NCBI GenBank assembly: GCA_963730365.1
Contig: CAVSRM010000005.1
Span: 124,001-188,000, forward strand
Length of the DNA stretch: 64,000 bases
From: Fodinibacter sp963730365
GTDB lineage: Bacteria > Actinomycetota > Actinomycetes > Actinomycetales > Dermatophilaceae
Reading direction: 5' to 3'
The notes under the pieces were generated by a model. The model did no database searches and was not told where the DNA came from. It saw only the letters and a list, made by a program, of their open reading frames with translations. This document shows positions 1 to 8,506 of this stretch, piece after piece; position 1 is the stretch's first letter, and the number at the start of each line of letters is the position of its first letter. Made by a program: the position numbers and the translations under genes.

Positions 1-319
1 CGATGTGAGGGAGACACCACCGGTCCGTCACCGTCGTGACCAGGTAGCGTGTCGAAGGGTCGAGGCCGGGGAGTACGACGCGCCCGGGGGGCCAGACGAG
101 GCTGCGCTCGAGCATCGGTAGCTTGAACAGCGCCTCTCGGCCGTCGCCGGCTACGACGCCGTCGAGCTGCAGGGCCGGGTTCGTGGTGTCGGCGTGCACC
201 ACGACCCCCGAGTGCAGCAGGTCACCGTGCCTCCTGTGCAGCTCCACCCAGCCCCGGAGCCCGTCCAGCTCAGCGGCGTCGGCTCGGAGTTGACCGTTCT
301 TGTCTGCCGCTGGACGATC
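1..319 (-). pseudogene. GH36 alpha-galactosidase C-terminal fragment, runs off left edge
   Basis: Reading the minus strand leftwards from about 319, the open frame gives a stretch with W-V-E-L-H-R-R-H, then DLLHSGVVVHAD, then PPGRVVLPGLDPSTRY. This matches the region after the catalytic barrel of actinobacterial GH36 alpha-galactosidases, where a lysine/arginine-rich helix is followed by 'LLH-G' and a beta-sandwich. The family is about 700 residues, so roughly 600 residues should lie to the right. There the DNA instead encodes a plus-strand membrane protein. The gene therefore looks truncated at its 5' side, and its 3' end is outside the window. The family call is from remembered motif similarity. 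An intact gene with an unrecognised start is unlikely but not excluded. Confidence 0.5.
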
Positions 320-325
320 GTCTTC

Positions 326-961
326 GTGGCGGCTGCACGCAGCTCGGACAGACGACCGCGCTTCGCCCTGCTCGCAGCCCTGGCCTCCTCGATGCTCCTG
401 CTGTCTCTGGCGCCGCTGGCCTTGCCCTCCTCCTACTCGTGGGTGGAGCTCGGCACGAGTGAGGCGGCCGCTCAGGGCGTTGCGGGGGCCTGGGTCGCCC
501 GTCTGGGATTCGTCCTCCTCGGGTTGGCCGTGCTCGGGGTCTGCGTGCTGCGCCACCGGGCGTGGCGCACCCTGGCGACGGGACTGCACGCCTGCTTCGG
601 GGTCGGGATGGTCATGGTGGCGGTCTACTCCCACGCTCCGTGGGAAGCCGGCGTCCCCTACGTCGAGCTGGAGGACCACCTGCACTCCGTGTTCGCCTCA
701 GTGGTGGGGTTCTCCTTCATCGCCGGGGTGGCGGCCACCCTGGCCGCACGGAGGCCGCGCACCGGCGCGCACACCGCGGGCGACATCACCGCGATCCTTC
801 TCACCGGCACGATCCCGCTGCTCATGAATGCCCCGGTGTGGGGGGTCCTGCAGCGACTGATGTTCCTCATCGCAGCCTGCTGGTACGGCTCGGAGGCCCT
901 GCTGCAGCCAGCGCCCGAAGCAGCCGTGAAGCACGGGATGCGCTCTCGGGCAGGTGAGTGA
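326..961 (+). CDS. DUF998-like integral membrane protein
   Basis: About 211 residues with six hydrophobic segments and little else. Motifs such as WVELGTSEAAAQG after the first helix, and SHAPWE followed by ED-LHS in the middle, are what I associate with DUF998 proteins, which are polytopic and of unknown function. The frame is open from 194, but codons before about 326 overlap the alpha-galactosidase remnant and look non-membrane, so I prefer the GTG at 326, just before an Arg-rich stretch and the first helix. Earlier in-frame starts cannot be excluded. It is convergent with the arsenate-reductase gene on the other strand. Confidence 0.65.
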   Translation: MAAARSSDRRPRFALLAALASSMLLLSLAPLALPSSYSWVELGTSEAAAQGVAGAWVARLGFVLLGLAVLGVCVLRHRAWRTLATGLHACFGVGMVMVAVYSHAPWEAGVPYVELEDHLHSVFASVVGFSFIAGVAATLAARRPRTGAHTAGDITAILLTGTIPLLMNAPVWGVLQRLMFLIAACWYGSEALLQPAPEAAVKHGMRSRAGE

Positions 962-1008
962 CCAGAGCTCGTCACCGGCTCGGAGCCGGCGGAGCGGACC
1001 TCGACAGG

Positions 1009-1629
1009 TCAGTCGAGAATGTCCCGGAGCAGAGTGGTGACGCGGGCCTGGATGTCGTCGCGGATGTCGCGGACGACACTGAGCGGCCGCCCGGCTGGGT
1101 CGGCGACGGCCCAGTCCTCGTACCTCTTGCCGGGGTAGATCGGGCAGGCGTCGCCACAGCCCATGGTGATGATGACGTCCGCGGCCCGCAGCACGCTGTC
1201 GGAGAGCGGCTTCGGGTACGGGGTGGTCAGCGGGATGCCGCGTTCCTCGAGGGCAGCGACGACGACCGGGTTGACCTGGGACGTGGGGTTCGACCCGGCG
1301 GAGCGGACATGGACGCGGCGGGCGGAGAGGTGCTCGGCGAGTGCGGCGGCCATCTGGGACCGGCCGGCGTTGTGGACGCACACGAAGAGCAGTTCGGGGA
1401 CCTGCTTGGCGACGCGACCCTGTGCTTGCGCGGCGGACATCAGCTGCTCGCGGGCCTGCCGGGCCACGAGCACGGGAAGGTAGTTCTTGACCGTGGCACG
1501 GGGCTCGAGGAGCGCGCGCGCCTCGTCGATGGCGGCGGCAACGGTGTCGTGGGAGAACACCCCCTCATACGAGTAGGCGAGGTCGTTCACGAGCTCGTCG
1601 TAGGGGTTCTTGGCCGTCGGGGTGGACAT
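1009..1629 (-). CDS. Arsenate reductase-like LMW phosphatase with N-terminal helical domain
   Basis: A 206-residue protein. Residues 1-70 form a helical domain of the three-helix-bundle type found ahead of some actinobacterial arsenate reductases. Residues 78-206 are a low-molecular-weight phosphatase fold. The P-loop is VCVHNAGRS with nucleophile C84 and R90 (C-x5-R), and the general-acid loop is A-D-P near residue 177. Two further cysteines in MGCGDACP could be resolving cysteines. Actinobacterial relatives reduce arsenate with mycothiol or thioredoxin, and which is used here is inference. It is divergent from the ArsR-fusion gene, with about 125 bp between them containing an operator. No arsenite exporter gene is seen next to it. 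Confidence 0.85.
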   Translation of the reverse strand: MSTPTAKNPYDELVNDLAYSYEGVFSHDTVAAAIDEARALLEPRATVKNYLPVLVARQAREQLMSAAQAQGRVAKQVPELLFVCVHNAGRSQMAAALAEHLSARRVHVRSAGSNPTSQVNPVVVAALEERGIPLTTPYPKPLSDSVLRAADVIITMGCGDACPIYPGKRYEDWAVADPAGRPLSVVRDIRDDIQARVTTLLRDILD

Positions 1630-1718
1630 CAGCGGTTCCTGTCGCTCATGGAAGCGCCGTGGTGCTCGGAGCGCTCGCCGGGGTGGGGGAACAGGGGGTG
1701 CTCGGACACGGGCCCATC

Positions 1719-1754
1719 TTGACTCCTTCCCATGACTCAGTCAAACTTGAGTCA
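1719..1754 (+). promoter_or_regulatory. Promoter with ArsR-type operator abutting the start codon
   Basis: TTGACT (1719-1724) and CAAACT (1742-1747) are spaced by 17 bp and fit -35 and -10 elements. An inverted repeat TGACTCA (1733-1739) / TGAGTCA (1748-1754) straddles the -10 and ends exactly one base before the ATG at 1755. The -10 lies 7 bases from the ATG, so the transcript is predicted to be leaderless and the repressor would cover both promoter and start. The repeat is visible in the sequence. The promoter assignment is inference. Confidence 0.55.
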
Positions 1755-2435
1755 ATGAACAGTGAGCAAACAGCCGAGCTGGAGCTGAGGTCGCGGGTGC
1801 ACTCCGCCCTGGGTGATCCCACCCGCCTGCGGATCGTCGACCTCCTCGCGACCACTGACCTCTCCTCCGCCGAGCTCGGCGCCACCCTGGGCGTCCCCTC
1901 GAACCTGCTCGCCCACCACCTGGGCGTCCTCCAGGACGCCGGCCTGCTGCTCCGTCACCGCTCCGAGGGCGACCGGCGACGCACCTACCTGACCCTCAGG
2001 ACCGATGCGCTGCCCCGGTGGCCCAACCCGGCCGTCGACACCGCCGCCCGCCGGCTCGTCTTCGTGTGCACCGCCAACACCGCCCGCTCCCACCTCGCTG
2101 CTGCCCTGTGGCGGGCTGCCAGTTCCGTCGCCGCGACCTCGGCCGGCACCCATCCCGGCGAACGAATCCACCCCGGCGCTCGCGCTGCCGCGCGACGGCA
2201 CCACCTCGACCTCCCGGACGCCCCGCCCCGGGCGCTGCATGACAGCCTCGACGAGGGCGACATCGTCATCACCGTCTGCGACCGTGCCCACGAGGAAGTG
2301 GGAGCGCTGGCCTGGGCGCACTGGTCGATCCCCGACCCGGTCCCGACCGGCACGCAGGCCGCGTTCGACTCCGCCCACGACACCCTCCACACGAGGATCG
2401 CCGACCTCAGCAAGCGTGTCGCCGCAGTCACCTGA
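1755..2435 (+). CDS. ArsR repressor fused to LMW phosphatase / arsenate reductase domain
   Basis: A 226-residue fusion. Residues 8-85 are a winged-helix ArsR domain (ALGDPTRLRIVDLLA, then recognition helix LLAHHLGVLQDAGLL). Residues 98-226 are a low-molecular-weight phosphatase domain with P-loop VFVCTANTARSH (C105-x5-R111) and acid loop SIPDPVP. I start at ATG 1755 because it is preceded directly by the inverted-repeat operator. The open frame reaches back to 1659 but would then encode the operator. I do not see a typical CxC metalloid site in the recognition helix, so sensing may use other cysteines or the C-terminal domain. Such fusions are known in actinobacterial arsenic loci. It probably represses itself and the divergent reductase. 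Confidence 0.8.
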   Translation: MNSEQTAELELRSRVHSALGDPTRLRIVDLLATTDLSSAELGATLGVPSNLLAHHLGVLQDAGLLLRHRSEGDRRRTYLTLRTDALPRWPNPAVDTAARRLVFVCTANTARSHLAAALWRAASSVAATSAGTHPGERIHPGARAAARRHHLDLPDAPPRALHDSLDEGDIVITVCDRAHEEVGALAWAHWSIPDPVPTGTQAAFDSAHDTLHTRIADLSKRVAAVT

Positions 2436-2476
2436 CGCCGCTCAACGGCGGATCGCGTTCGCCACCCCCTCTGGGC

Positions 2477-3436
2477 TCATGAACCCTTGGTCGCCGTGCA
2501 CAGGAACACGCCGAACTCGCGGTCGCCCTTGGGGATCGTCGTCGCGTCGACGAACGTGACGTCGGCGAACCCGGCGTGGGTCAGCTGCTCGGTGAGGCGT
2601 TGCCTGTCGAATCCGTCATGTCCGTCGAAGTCGACCTTCTGGGCGTGGAAGGCGCCGTCGGGATCCTCGTCGAGGTCCGCGATCGCCAGCCGTCCACCGT
2701 CGACGAGCAGGCCTGCCACGGAACGCAACAGGCTGTCGAGGTCCCGCACGTGGTGCAACGCCATGGAGCTCCACGCCACGTCATAGGCACCCTCGAGCGC
2801 ATCTGTCGTGAGGTCTGCCCGGACAGCGCGCAGCCGACCATCGAGTCCGGCGTCCGCGATTCGCTGCCGCGCCACCTGCACCATGCCGGCGGAAGGGTCT
2901 GTCACGACGACGGAGCCGACCCGGTCGGAGAGCAGGATGCTCAGCCGACCGGTGCCGCCGCCGACGTCGAGTGCACTCATCCGGGGGCTCAGGTTCACGG
3001 CCTTCTGGATGGCCTCGGCCACCGCCACCTGGCGCTCCTCGTGGCCGGGATCGTCATCCCAGGTCGCTGCTTCGTCGTCAAAGCTCGTGTGATCGTGCAC
3101 GTGCTCCGGCTGCGCCGTCGAGCCGCCCGCCACCTCGTAGTTCCAGACCTCGCTGTGCGTCGACACGGGACGTGGGGCCTCACCCCCCGCGCGCTCGACA
3201 GCAGAACGGTGCCCCTCGGCGAACCCGGGTGAGCTCACCCACGACTGGAAGGACTCCTCGTCACGCCACCGTGTGATCACCAACCACTGCTCACGATCGT
3301 CGGTGGGGCGCAACAACTCGAAACCCTCGAAACCGTCTGCGCCGTCCACAGCGCCCGCTCGCGCAGCGAACCGATGGGCGAGCTCGTCGCCAGACCCGGC
3401 GGGGACGGTGATGGCATTGATCTTGATCACGGTCAC
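2477..3436 (-). CDS. MhuD-like haem-degrading monooxygenase domain fused to SAM methyltransferase
   Basis: A 319-residue two-domain protein. Residues 1-105 closely resemble mycobacterial MhuD, the haem-degrading ABM-fold enzyme: VIKINAI at residues 3-9 keeps the active-site Asn at residue 7, GFEGFELLRP follows, and a His in GFAEGHR lies near residue 76, where MhuD has its haem ligand. Residues 130-319 are a class I SAM methyltransferase: DVGGGTGRLSILL binds SAM, followed by a D at the end of strand 2 (VVTDPSAGM) and SSMALHHV. MhuD homologues are normally about 105 residues alone, so the fusion is unusual. The substrate of the methyltransferase is unknown. It is convergent with the ArsR fusion and about 40 bp from it. 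Confidence 0.75.
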   Translation of the reverse strand: MTVIKINAITVPAGSGDELAHRFAARAGAVDGADGFEGFELLRPTDDREQWLVITRWRDEESFQSWVSSPGFAEGHRSAVERAGGEAPRPVSTHSEVWNYEVAGGSTAQPEHVHDHTSFDDEAATWDDDPGHEERQVAVAEAIQKAVNLSPRMSALDVGGGTGRLSILLSDRVGSVVVTDPSAGMVQVARQRIADAGLDGRLRAVRADLTTDALEGAYDVAWSSMALHHVRDLDSLLRSVAGLLVDGGRLAIADLDEDPDGAFHAQKVDFDGHDGFDRQRLTEQLTHAGFADVTFVDATTIPKGDREFGVFLCTATKGS

Positions 3437-3839
3437 GCGTCAAGACTGCCATGGGCCCACGGACTGACCAGAGATGCCCCATCACGATCGGAGTGCCTCA
3501 TGGGGTGTTCGGGTGGAGAATTCACACCTTCAACCCGGGTCTCCGCAACCGGATGCAGAGACCCGGGTCGTTCGTGGACGTCCGCGCGATCCAGACGGGA
3601 CTCGAGGATGAGGGCGTCGCGATCGGCGCTCCAAGCCGATCAACCAGGAAGCATCGTGGGCGCTTGTAGTCTGGGGCCCTCACCACCGGACTACGTCACG
3701 GTGCTCCTGCACCGTGCACGTCACGGGCTGTTGCTCGCTTGAGCTCGACATGGTGCAGACTCCGCGGCAGGAGGCGGCGAGGTCCTGGACGTGCTACTCC
3801 ACCAAAGCATCTGACACACACGAAGCGGAGGATGATTCT
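3437..3839. other. Intergenic region between divergent genes
   Basis: About 400 bp separate the MhuD-methyltransferase start from the serine hydrolase start. I see a strong 11-bp inverted repeat (listed separately) and a GGAGG ribosome-binding site at the right end serving the GTG at 3840. Short open frames here show no recognisable protein. Confidence 0.5.
3533..3568. repeat. 11-bp perfect inverted repeat (hairpin or operator)
   Basis: ACCCGGGTCTC (3533-3543) and GAGACCCGGGT (3558-3568) are perfect reverse complements with a 14-base loop. There is no T-run, and the repeat lies between two divergent starts, so an operator or an mRNA leader hairpin fits better than a terminator. Confidence 0.5.
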
Positions 3840-5261
3840 GTGCGACAGCTCCTTGCCGTCCTCGCTCTTGGCCTGAGCGCGGTCTTCTCCGCAGGTGCGC
3901 CTGCTGGCTCGATCGAGGACGTCATCGATGCCGAGATGCCTGCCTCCGGCGTGCCGGGCCTGGCCTACGCCGTCGTGGCCGATGGTGAGACCACGACGGC
4001 CGGCGCGCGTGGGGTTGTCAGACGTGGGGGCGACACGTCGGTCACGCCGGACACGCCCTTCGTGATCGGCTCGATCTCCAAGAGCTTCACGGCGCTGGCC
4101 GTGATGCAGCTGGTCGAGCAGGACAAGGTCGACCTGGATGCCCCGGTCTCGCAGTACCTGGACGGCTTCTCGGGCAAACCCGCCGGCGACGTCACGATCC
4201 GACAGCTGCTCAGCCACACGAGTGGCTTCTCCACCCTTCAGGGCAACACCTCGCACACGGAGACCGCTGGTGGTGAGGATGCGCTTGCGCGCACGGTGGA
4301 CGGGCTTGCCGACGTGACTCCGGACTACGAACCCGACGAGCGGTGGGAGTACTCGAACACCAACTACCAGGTCCTCGGTCGGCTGATCGAGGTCGTCAGC
4401 GGCCAGGACTTCCAGACCTACGTGACCACCAACATCCTGGACCCGGTCGGCATGGAGCACAGCTTCGTCGCCGACGGCGAGATCCACGAAGAGATGGCCA
4501 CCGGGCACCGGCCGTGGTTCGGCAGCAAACGACCGCTGCCCGAGAACACGACCGACCGAGCAACGGCCCCGCAAGGCGGGATCGTCGCCAGCGCCAGCGA
4601 CCTGGCGCGCTACCTGCGGATGATGATGAATGGCGAGGACGACGTGCTCAGCGCCGCGGGCAAGGCGCAGATGATGCGCCCGGCCAGCGCAGCATCGCCC
4701 TTCTACGGCCTTGGCTGGTACATCGACTCGGGCAACCGAACGGTGTGGCACTCCGGATCGACTCCCGGTGTCGAGACGCTCGCGACGATGGTCCCCGCCG
4801 ATCAGGACGGGGTCGTGGTGCTGGTCAACGGCGGCAGTGGGCTGGGCTTCGGGGAGGTGGCCCCGCTGCTCAACGGTGTCACCGCCGGGGCGCTGGGCCT
4901 GGACTACGACGGCGAGGGCCCACGGATCTGGCAGAAGGTCCTGTTCATCTCCTTGGTGGCCCTGCCGATCATCTACCTGCTCGCCATGATCTGGGCGTGG
5001 CGATACCGCGCCGCGATCCGCGCGAAGTCGCGATCGGGCATCTCCGGCCGCTTCAGCCTGTGGTTCCCCCTGCTCACCACGCTCGTCGCGGCCTGGGCCA
5101 TCTTCGCCCTGGTGCCGAGAGTAGGGGGCGCGCCGATCGGCACGATACGACTGTTCGCCCCCGACTTGGGGCTGGCACTCATCGCCACCGCTGTGACCGG
5201 GGTGCTGTGGGCCGTGTTCAGGCTCGGGGTGGCCTACACCGGACGACCAGCACCTCCCTGA
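3840..5261 (+). CDS. Serine hydrolase, beta-lactamase / DD-peptidase family, membrane-anchored C-terminus
   Basis: A 473-residue protein. A hydrophobic N-terminus (residues 3-20) looks like a signal peptide. The serine beta-lactamase/PBP4-like domain follows: SxxK as S78-I-S-K81, a Y-S-N motif near residue 170, and H-S-G near residue 302. The C-terminus has three hydrophobic segments (about residues 365-385, 405-430 and 440-460), so the catalytic domain is probably tethered outside the membrane. GTG 3840 is chosen because GGAGG lies 9 bases upstream and the signal-like sequence begins there, although the frame is open further upstream. These enzymes cleave D-amino-acid peptides or esters. A true beta-lactamase role is not implied. 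Confidence 0.8.
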   Translation: MRQLLAVLALGLSAVFSAGAPAGSIEDVIDAEMPASGVPGLAYAVVADGETTTAGARGVVRRGGDTSVTPDTPFVIGSISKSFTALAVMQLVEQDKVDLDAPVSQYLDGFSGKPAGDVTIRQLLSHTSGFSTLQGNTSHTETAGGEDALARTVDGLADVTPDYEPDERWEYSNTNYQVLGRLIEVVSGQDFQTYVTTNILDPVGMEHSFVADGEIHEEMATGHRPWFGSKRPLPENTTDRATAPQGGIVASASDLARYLRMMMNGEDDVLSAAGKAQMMRPASAASPFYGLGWYIDSGNRTVWHSGSTPGVETLATMVPADQDGVVVLVNGGSGLGFGEVAPLLNGVTAGALGLDYDGEGPRIWQKVLFISLVALPIIYLLAMIWAWRYRAAIRAKSRSGISGRFSLWFPLLTTLVAAWAIFALVPRVGGAPIGTIRLFAPDLGLALIATAVTGVLWAVFRLGVAYTGRPAPP

Positions 5262-5388
5262 TGGAGGACCCTCACCGGCATGGACGAGCGGATCGGCAGG
5301 CTCAGGCTCCGCGTCAATCCGGGCCCGGAGCGGAGCACGACCGTTTCACGAGCAAGACGCACCCGGGAGTCGGGCCGGAGCTTCTGGG

Positions 5389-5407
5389 CCCGCAACCCGG
5401 CTGCGGG
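5389..5407. terminator. Short GC-rich hairpin between convergent genes
   Basis: CCCGCA (5389-5394) and TGCGGG (5402-5407) form a stem with a 7-base loop, between the end of the serine hydrolase and the end of the convergent DUF3159 gene. There is no T-run. It is a candidate bidirectional terminator. Confidence 0.3.
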
Positions 5408-5410
5408 TGC

Positions 5411-6109
5411 TCAGCCGGGTGGTGTCGAGGGGCCCTGGAGCAACTCGATCCGGAATCGGGCGTAGAACGCGCAGACGAAGATGATGGCGGCCATGGTGGG
5501 CCAGCCGAGGAGGGCGCGAGTGGCGACGAACTCGACCGCGCCGACGCGCCACAGGTGCCATGCTTCCCCGCCGGATACGGCCATCTCCGATGCCGCCCAG
5601 ATGGCGGTCACCTGCGCGCTGACGCGCCGGTAGGTGGGGTGAGCGACGGTGTCAGGTCGCAGCCTGCGGCCAACGAGTACGGGGAGCAGGTGGGACGCGA
5701 GTGGGGTGGTGGTGAATGCGGTGGCAAGCACCGTGGCGGCGACGGCCATGCTGGCGGCAACACTGATGCCGAAGAACACGTGGTGCGAGCCGGTGAGTGC
5801 GCCGGCGGCGCCGCGGATCAGGACATAGCCGAGCAGCGCTGGAGACAACCACCCGACTCCCCGACCGCCCCGGAGCCGAGCCAGGGCTGCCACGACCGCT
5901 GCGGCGGTTGACGCGAGCACGCCGGGGACCAGGCCCCACGCCGTGTCGGCGATGAGGAACACCGCGACGGGCGCGACGGATCCCACCAGGTTGGTCAAAC
6001 TGGGTTGCCGCGTGGGCAGGATACGAGCGGCGGTCGAGTCGACCATGCTCGACTTTCGTGGATCCGTGTCTTGCACCGCGACCCGCCCGTTCACTGGTAT
6101 GCCTGCCAT
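5411..6109 (-). CDS. DUF3159 family membrane protein
   Basis: A 232-residue polytopic protein with about five or six membrane segments. The pairing of an N-terminal PVAVFLIADTAWGL segment, a central R-G-G-R-G-V-G-W loop, and the closing A-F-Y-A-R-F-R-I-E-L-L segment resembles DUF3159, an actinobacterial family with weak likeness to intracellular septation protein A. The function is unknown. The ATG at 6109 gives a 45-residue leader before the first helix, and an internal ATG at 6046 is an alternative start. The gene stands alone on the minus strand, convergent with the serine hydrolase. Confidence 0.6.
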   Translation of the reverse strand: MAGIPVNGRVAVQDTDPRKSSMVDSTAARILPTRQPSLTNLVGSVAPVAVFLIADTAWGLVPGVLASTAAAVVAALARLRGGRGVGWLSPALLGYVLIRGAAGALTGSHHVFFGISVAASMAVAATVLATAFTTTPLASHLLPVLVGRRLRPDTVAHPTYRRVSAQVTAIWAASEMAVSGGEAWHLWRVGAVEFVATRALLGWPTMAAIIFVCAFYARFRIELLQGPSTPPG

Positions 6110-6240
6110 GGCTCAAGCGTCGCCTTGGGGACCGTGGCCGGGTAGTGCACCGCATCATGGGTTTGGGATGACGATTGTCATCCATGCTGCTCGCTCGGTC
6201 GTGGGTCCGGCCAGTTGGCTCAGGCCGCCGCCGGACCGTC

Positions 6241-7068
6241 CTAGCGTCTGGCCGGGTCGAGCACGGGCGTGTGAGGGGCGGTCATGGTCGGGCCCCGGTC
6301 GTCGCGGCTGCGCCGGTACAGCGCCGGCACGAGGGTGAGGAGCGCGACGCCCGCGTAGGCCAGGCCGAGCAGCGTGCCCAGGCGCTGCTTGTCGGCGCCG
6401 GTGACCATGGCGAAGAAGAACGCGTTGCCGAAGGCGTTCAGCATCGCGTGCCACACGGCGGCGTGGGTCCACGAGCCCCCCCGTCGGCGCATCATCTGGA
6501 GCACGATGAGCTGGAACCCGGCGTTGCCCAGGAGACCGATCACCAAGGGCATGTCACCACTGATCATGAGCGGCAGGTGCCAGAAGATCCGCAGCGGCGC
6601 AAGCACGGCGAACGCGCCCCACAGACCGTGCCGGCGCAGCAGGATGGGTGCAGCGAAGGCGGACCAGCCGGCCTCCTCACCGAGGCCGACCATGAACAGC
6701 ATGACGAGGAACGTCACGGGGATGGCGGGCCACCCGCTCAGCTGGTCAGGCGCCGGCAGGGGGGCTCCGAACAGGTGGTTCAGCAGGACGATGGTCACGT
6801 CTATGGCGATCGGCGCGCAGACGGCCACGGCGTAGAGCCACGGAGACGCGACCCATCGTCGCAGGGTGCGCCCCCAGGCGAACAGTGCCTGGCGACCCTG
6901 GCAGGAGGTCACGACCAGTGCGGCCATCACGGGACCGAGCGGCATGTTCTCCGGGTTCGAGCCGATGCCGAGTGCTGCCAGACCGTAGGGCAGCCAGCCG
7001 AACAGGCAGGCGAGGATGGCGAAGCCGGAGATCGGATGTCTCCGGGCGAGCCGGACGAGCGAGGACAC
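6241..7068 (-). CDS. CPBP-family intramembrane metalloprotease
   Basis: About 275 residues with eight hydrophobic segments. The hallmark E-E motif of CPBP/Abi proteases is present as GLGEEAGWSAF, with an H in the following helix (RIFWHLPLM) and a third motif with H near W-H-A-M-L-N. CPBP enzymes (Rce1 relatives) cleave or modify prenylated or peptide substrates in the membrane, and targets in bacteria are mostly unknown. GTG 7068 is used because GGGAG lies 7-8 bases upstream and the first helix follows shortly after. The frame is open to 7143. It is divergent from the two-component pair to its right, whose output it could be, but nothing in the sequence proves that. Confidence 0.8.
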   Translation of the reverse strand: MSSLVRLARRHPISGFAILACLFGWLPYGLAALGIGSNPENMPLGPVMAALVVTSCQGRQALFAWGRTLRRWVASPWLYAVAVCAPIAIDVTIVLLNHLFGAPLPAPDQLSGWPAIPVTFLVMLFMVGLGEEAGWSAFAAPILLRRHGLWGAFAVLAPLRIFWHLPLMISGDMPLVIGLLGNAGFQLIVLQMMRRRGGSWTHAAVWHAMLNAFGNAFFFAMVTGADKQRLGTLLGLAYAGVALLTLVPALYRRSRDDRGPTMTAPHTPVLDPARR

Positions 7069-7270
7069 GGTGTCTCCCTTGGCAGTGACGCCGCTTCTCG
7101 GCGCCTCGGGACAACGGTGGCGTTCGACAGGGGTACGAGGCATCGCCCCAGGGGCTCGACCTGCGCCGGTACCGGGGACCCGGTCCGCCCGTGCGATCTC
7201 ATCCTCCAGACGGAGGAGGAGCCGCCGTCACGGCGCCTAGAGTGACAGGACTCCGCGAAGTCAGGTTCTG

Positions 7271-8506
7271 ATGATCACCGACGCCGCACCGCCCACGGCC
7301 CCACGCGATGCCGTGCCAGCACTCTCGCCACGCCAGGTCACCTTCGACGTGCTGCTGGCCGTTGGCTGTCTGGCCGTCACCCTGGCCGTCAACCTCAGCG
7401 GCGCGGAGTCCGTGACCGCCAACCGCGACCCGGACGCGATCACCCTCGCCCTGACCGTGCTTGCGGTGGGCGCCATCGCTCTTCGACGACGGTATCCGCT
7501 GACGGTCCTTGAGCTGACCCTGGTCGGCGTCGTGGGGCTGGTCCTGGTGAAAGGCACCGTCGGGATGGCCACGATCGGGCCGCTCATCGCGGCATACACG
7601 GCCGTCACCTACGCCAGCCCTCGAAACTCCCGGCGCGCGATCGCCCTCGTGATCCTCGCGCTGGCCCTGACCGCGATCCTCAGGCCGGTCGACCTGAGCG
7701 CCGAGGGCGCCTTGATCAGCGGTGCGGCCTTCGCCGGCGTCATCCTGCTGGCCACCTCGACCAGAGCACGCCGCGAGGCCGCCGAAGCCGAGGTGCGCGG
7801 CGCGGAACAACGGGTGGCGCTCGAACGGGAGAGGGCCGATGCCGAGCGGGAGCGGGCGGCCCTGACCGCCACCCAGCAGCGACTGCGGATCACCCGAGAA
7901 CTCCACGACGTCATCGGCCACGCGATGAGCGTCGTGGTCGTGCAGGCCGGCGCCGCGGGACGACTCCTGGACACTGCCGACCCCGTTCGGGCGCGAGTGG
8001 CCGTGTCGGAGATCGAGACCACCGGGCGCCAGGCGATGACCGAGATGCGCACCCTGCTCGGAGTCCTGCGAGACGGCGAGACCGAGGGCGAAGGAGCCCC
8101 ACTCGCGCCGCCACCGACCTTGACCGATGTGAGCTCCCTCGTCGCCCGGGTCGGCCACGCAGGGCTGCCCGCCGTCGTGGAGGTGCACGGAGTTCCCTCA
8201 GAGGTCCCTCCAGGGGTCGGGCTTGCCGCCTACCGCGTCGTGCAGGAAGCCCTCACCAACTGCCTGAGGCACTCCGGCGCCACGTGTGCATCCGTCGACG
8301 TGACCTACCGGCCCAACGAGGTCGAGATCCTCGTCGCCGACGACGGCTCGGGGCTGGGTCACGGGAGACCTGACCCGGCCCGCGGACACGGCCTGTCCGG
8401 GATGCGAGAACGGGTCGCGGCGTACGGCGGCGAACTCGCGACCGGCGACCGACCTGAAGGCGGGTTCCGGGTCCGCGCCACGTTCCCGCTGGTGGCGAAG
8501 CCGTGA
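7271..8506 (+). CDS. NarL/DesK-type sensor histidine kinase
   Basis: A 411-residue protein. Several N-terminal membrane helices (about residues 20-165) are followed by a long charged coiled coil (about 168-205). A HisKA_3 dimerisation box (RITRELHDVIGHAMS, phospho-acceptor H212) comes next, then a HATPase_c domain with LAAYRVVQEALTN (N box), VADDGSGLG (G1) and HGLSGMRERV (G2). This is the standard layout of actinobacterial NarL-family sensors. It overlaps the response-regulator gene by four bases, so the two are translationally coupled. The signal is unknown, and the membrane helices have almost no extracytoplasmic loop, suggesting intramembrane or envelope-stress sensing. Confidence 0.92.
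   Translation: MITDAAPPTAPRDAVPALSPRQVTFDVLLAVGCLAVTLAVNLSGAESVTANRDPDAITLALTVLAVGAIALRRRYPLTVLELTLVGVVGLVLVKGTVGMATIGPLIAAYTAVTYASPRNSRRAIALVILALALTAILRPVDLSAEGALISGAAFAGVILLATSTRARREAAEAEVRGAEQRVALERERADAERERAALTATQQRLRITRELHDVIGHAMSVVVVQAGAAGRLLDTADPVRARVAVSEIETTGRQAMTEMRTLLGVLRDGETEGEGAPLAPPPTLTDVSSLVARVGHAGLPAVVEVHGVPSEVPPGVGLAAYRVVQEALTNCLRHSGATCASVDVTYRPNEVEILVADDGSGLGHGRPDPARGHGLSGMRERVAAYGGELATGDRPEGGFRVRATFPLVAKP

Noticed and set aside
3451..3669. 72-codon plus-strand frame before the serine hydrolase
   Set aside because: It spans the 11-bp hairpin, has no ribosome-binding site and resembles no family, so it is treated as non-coding.
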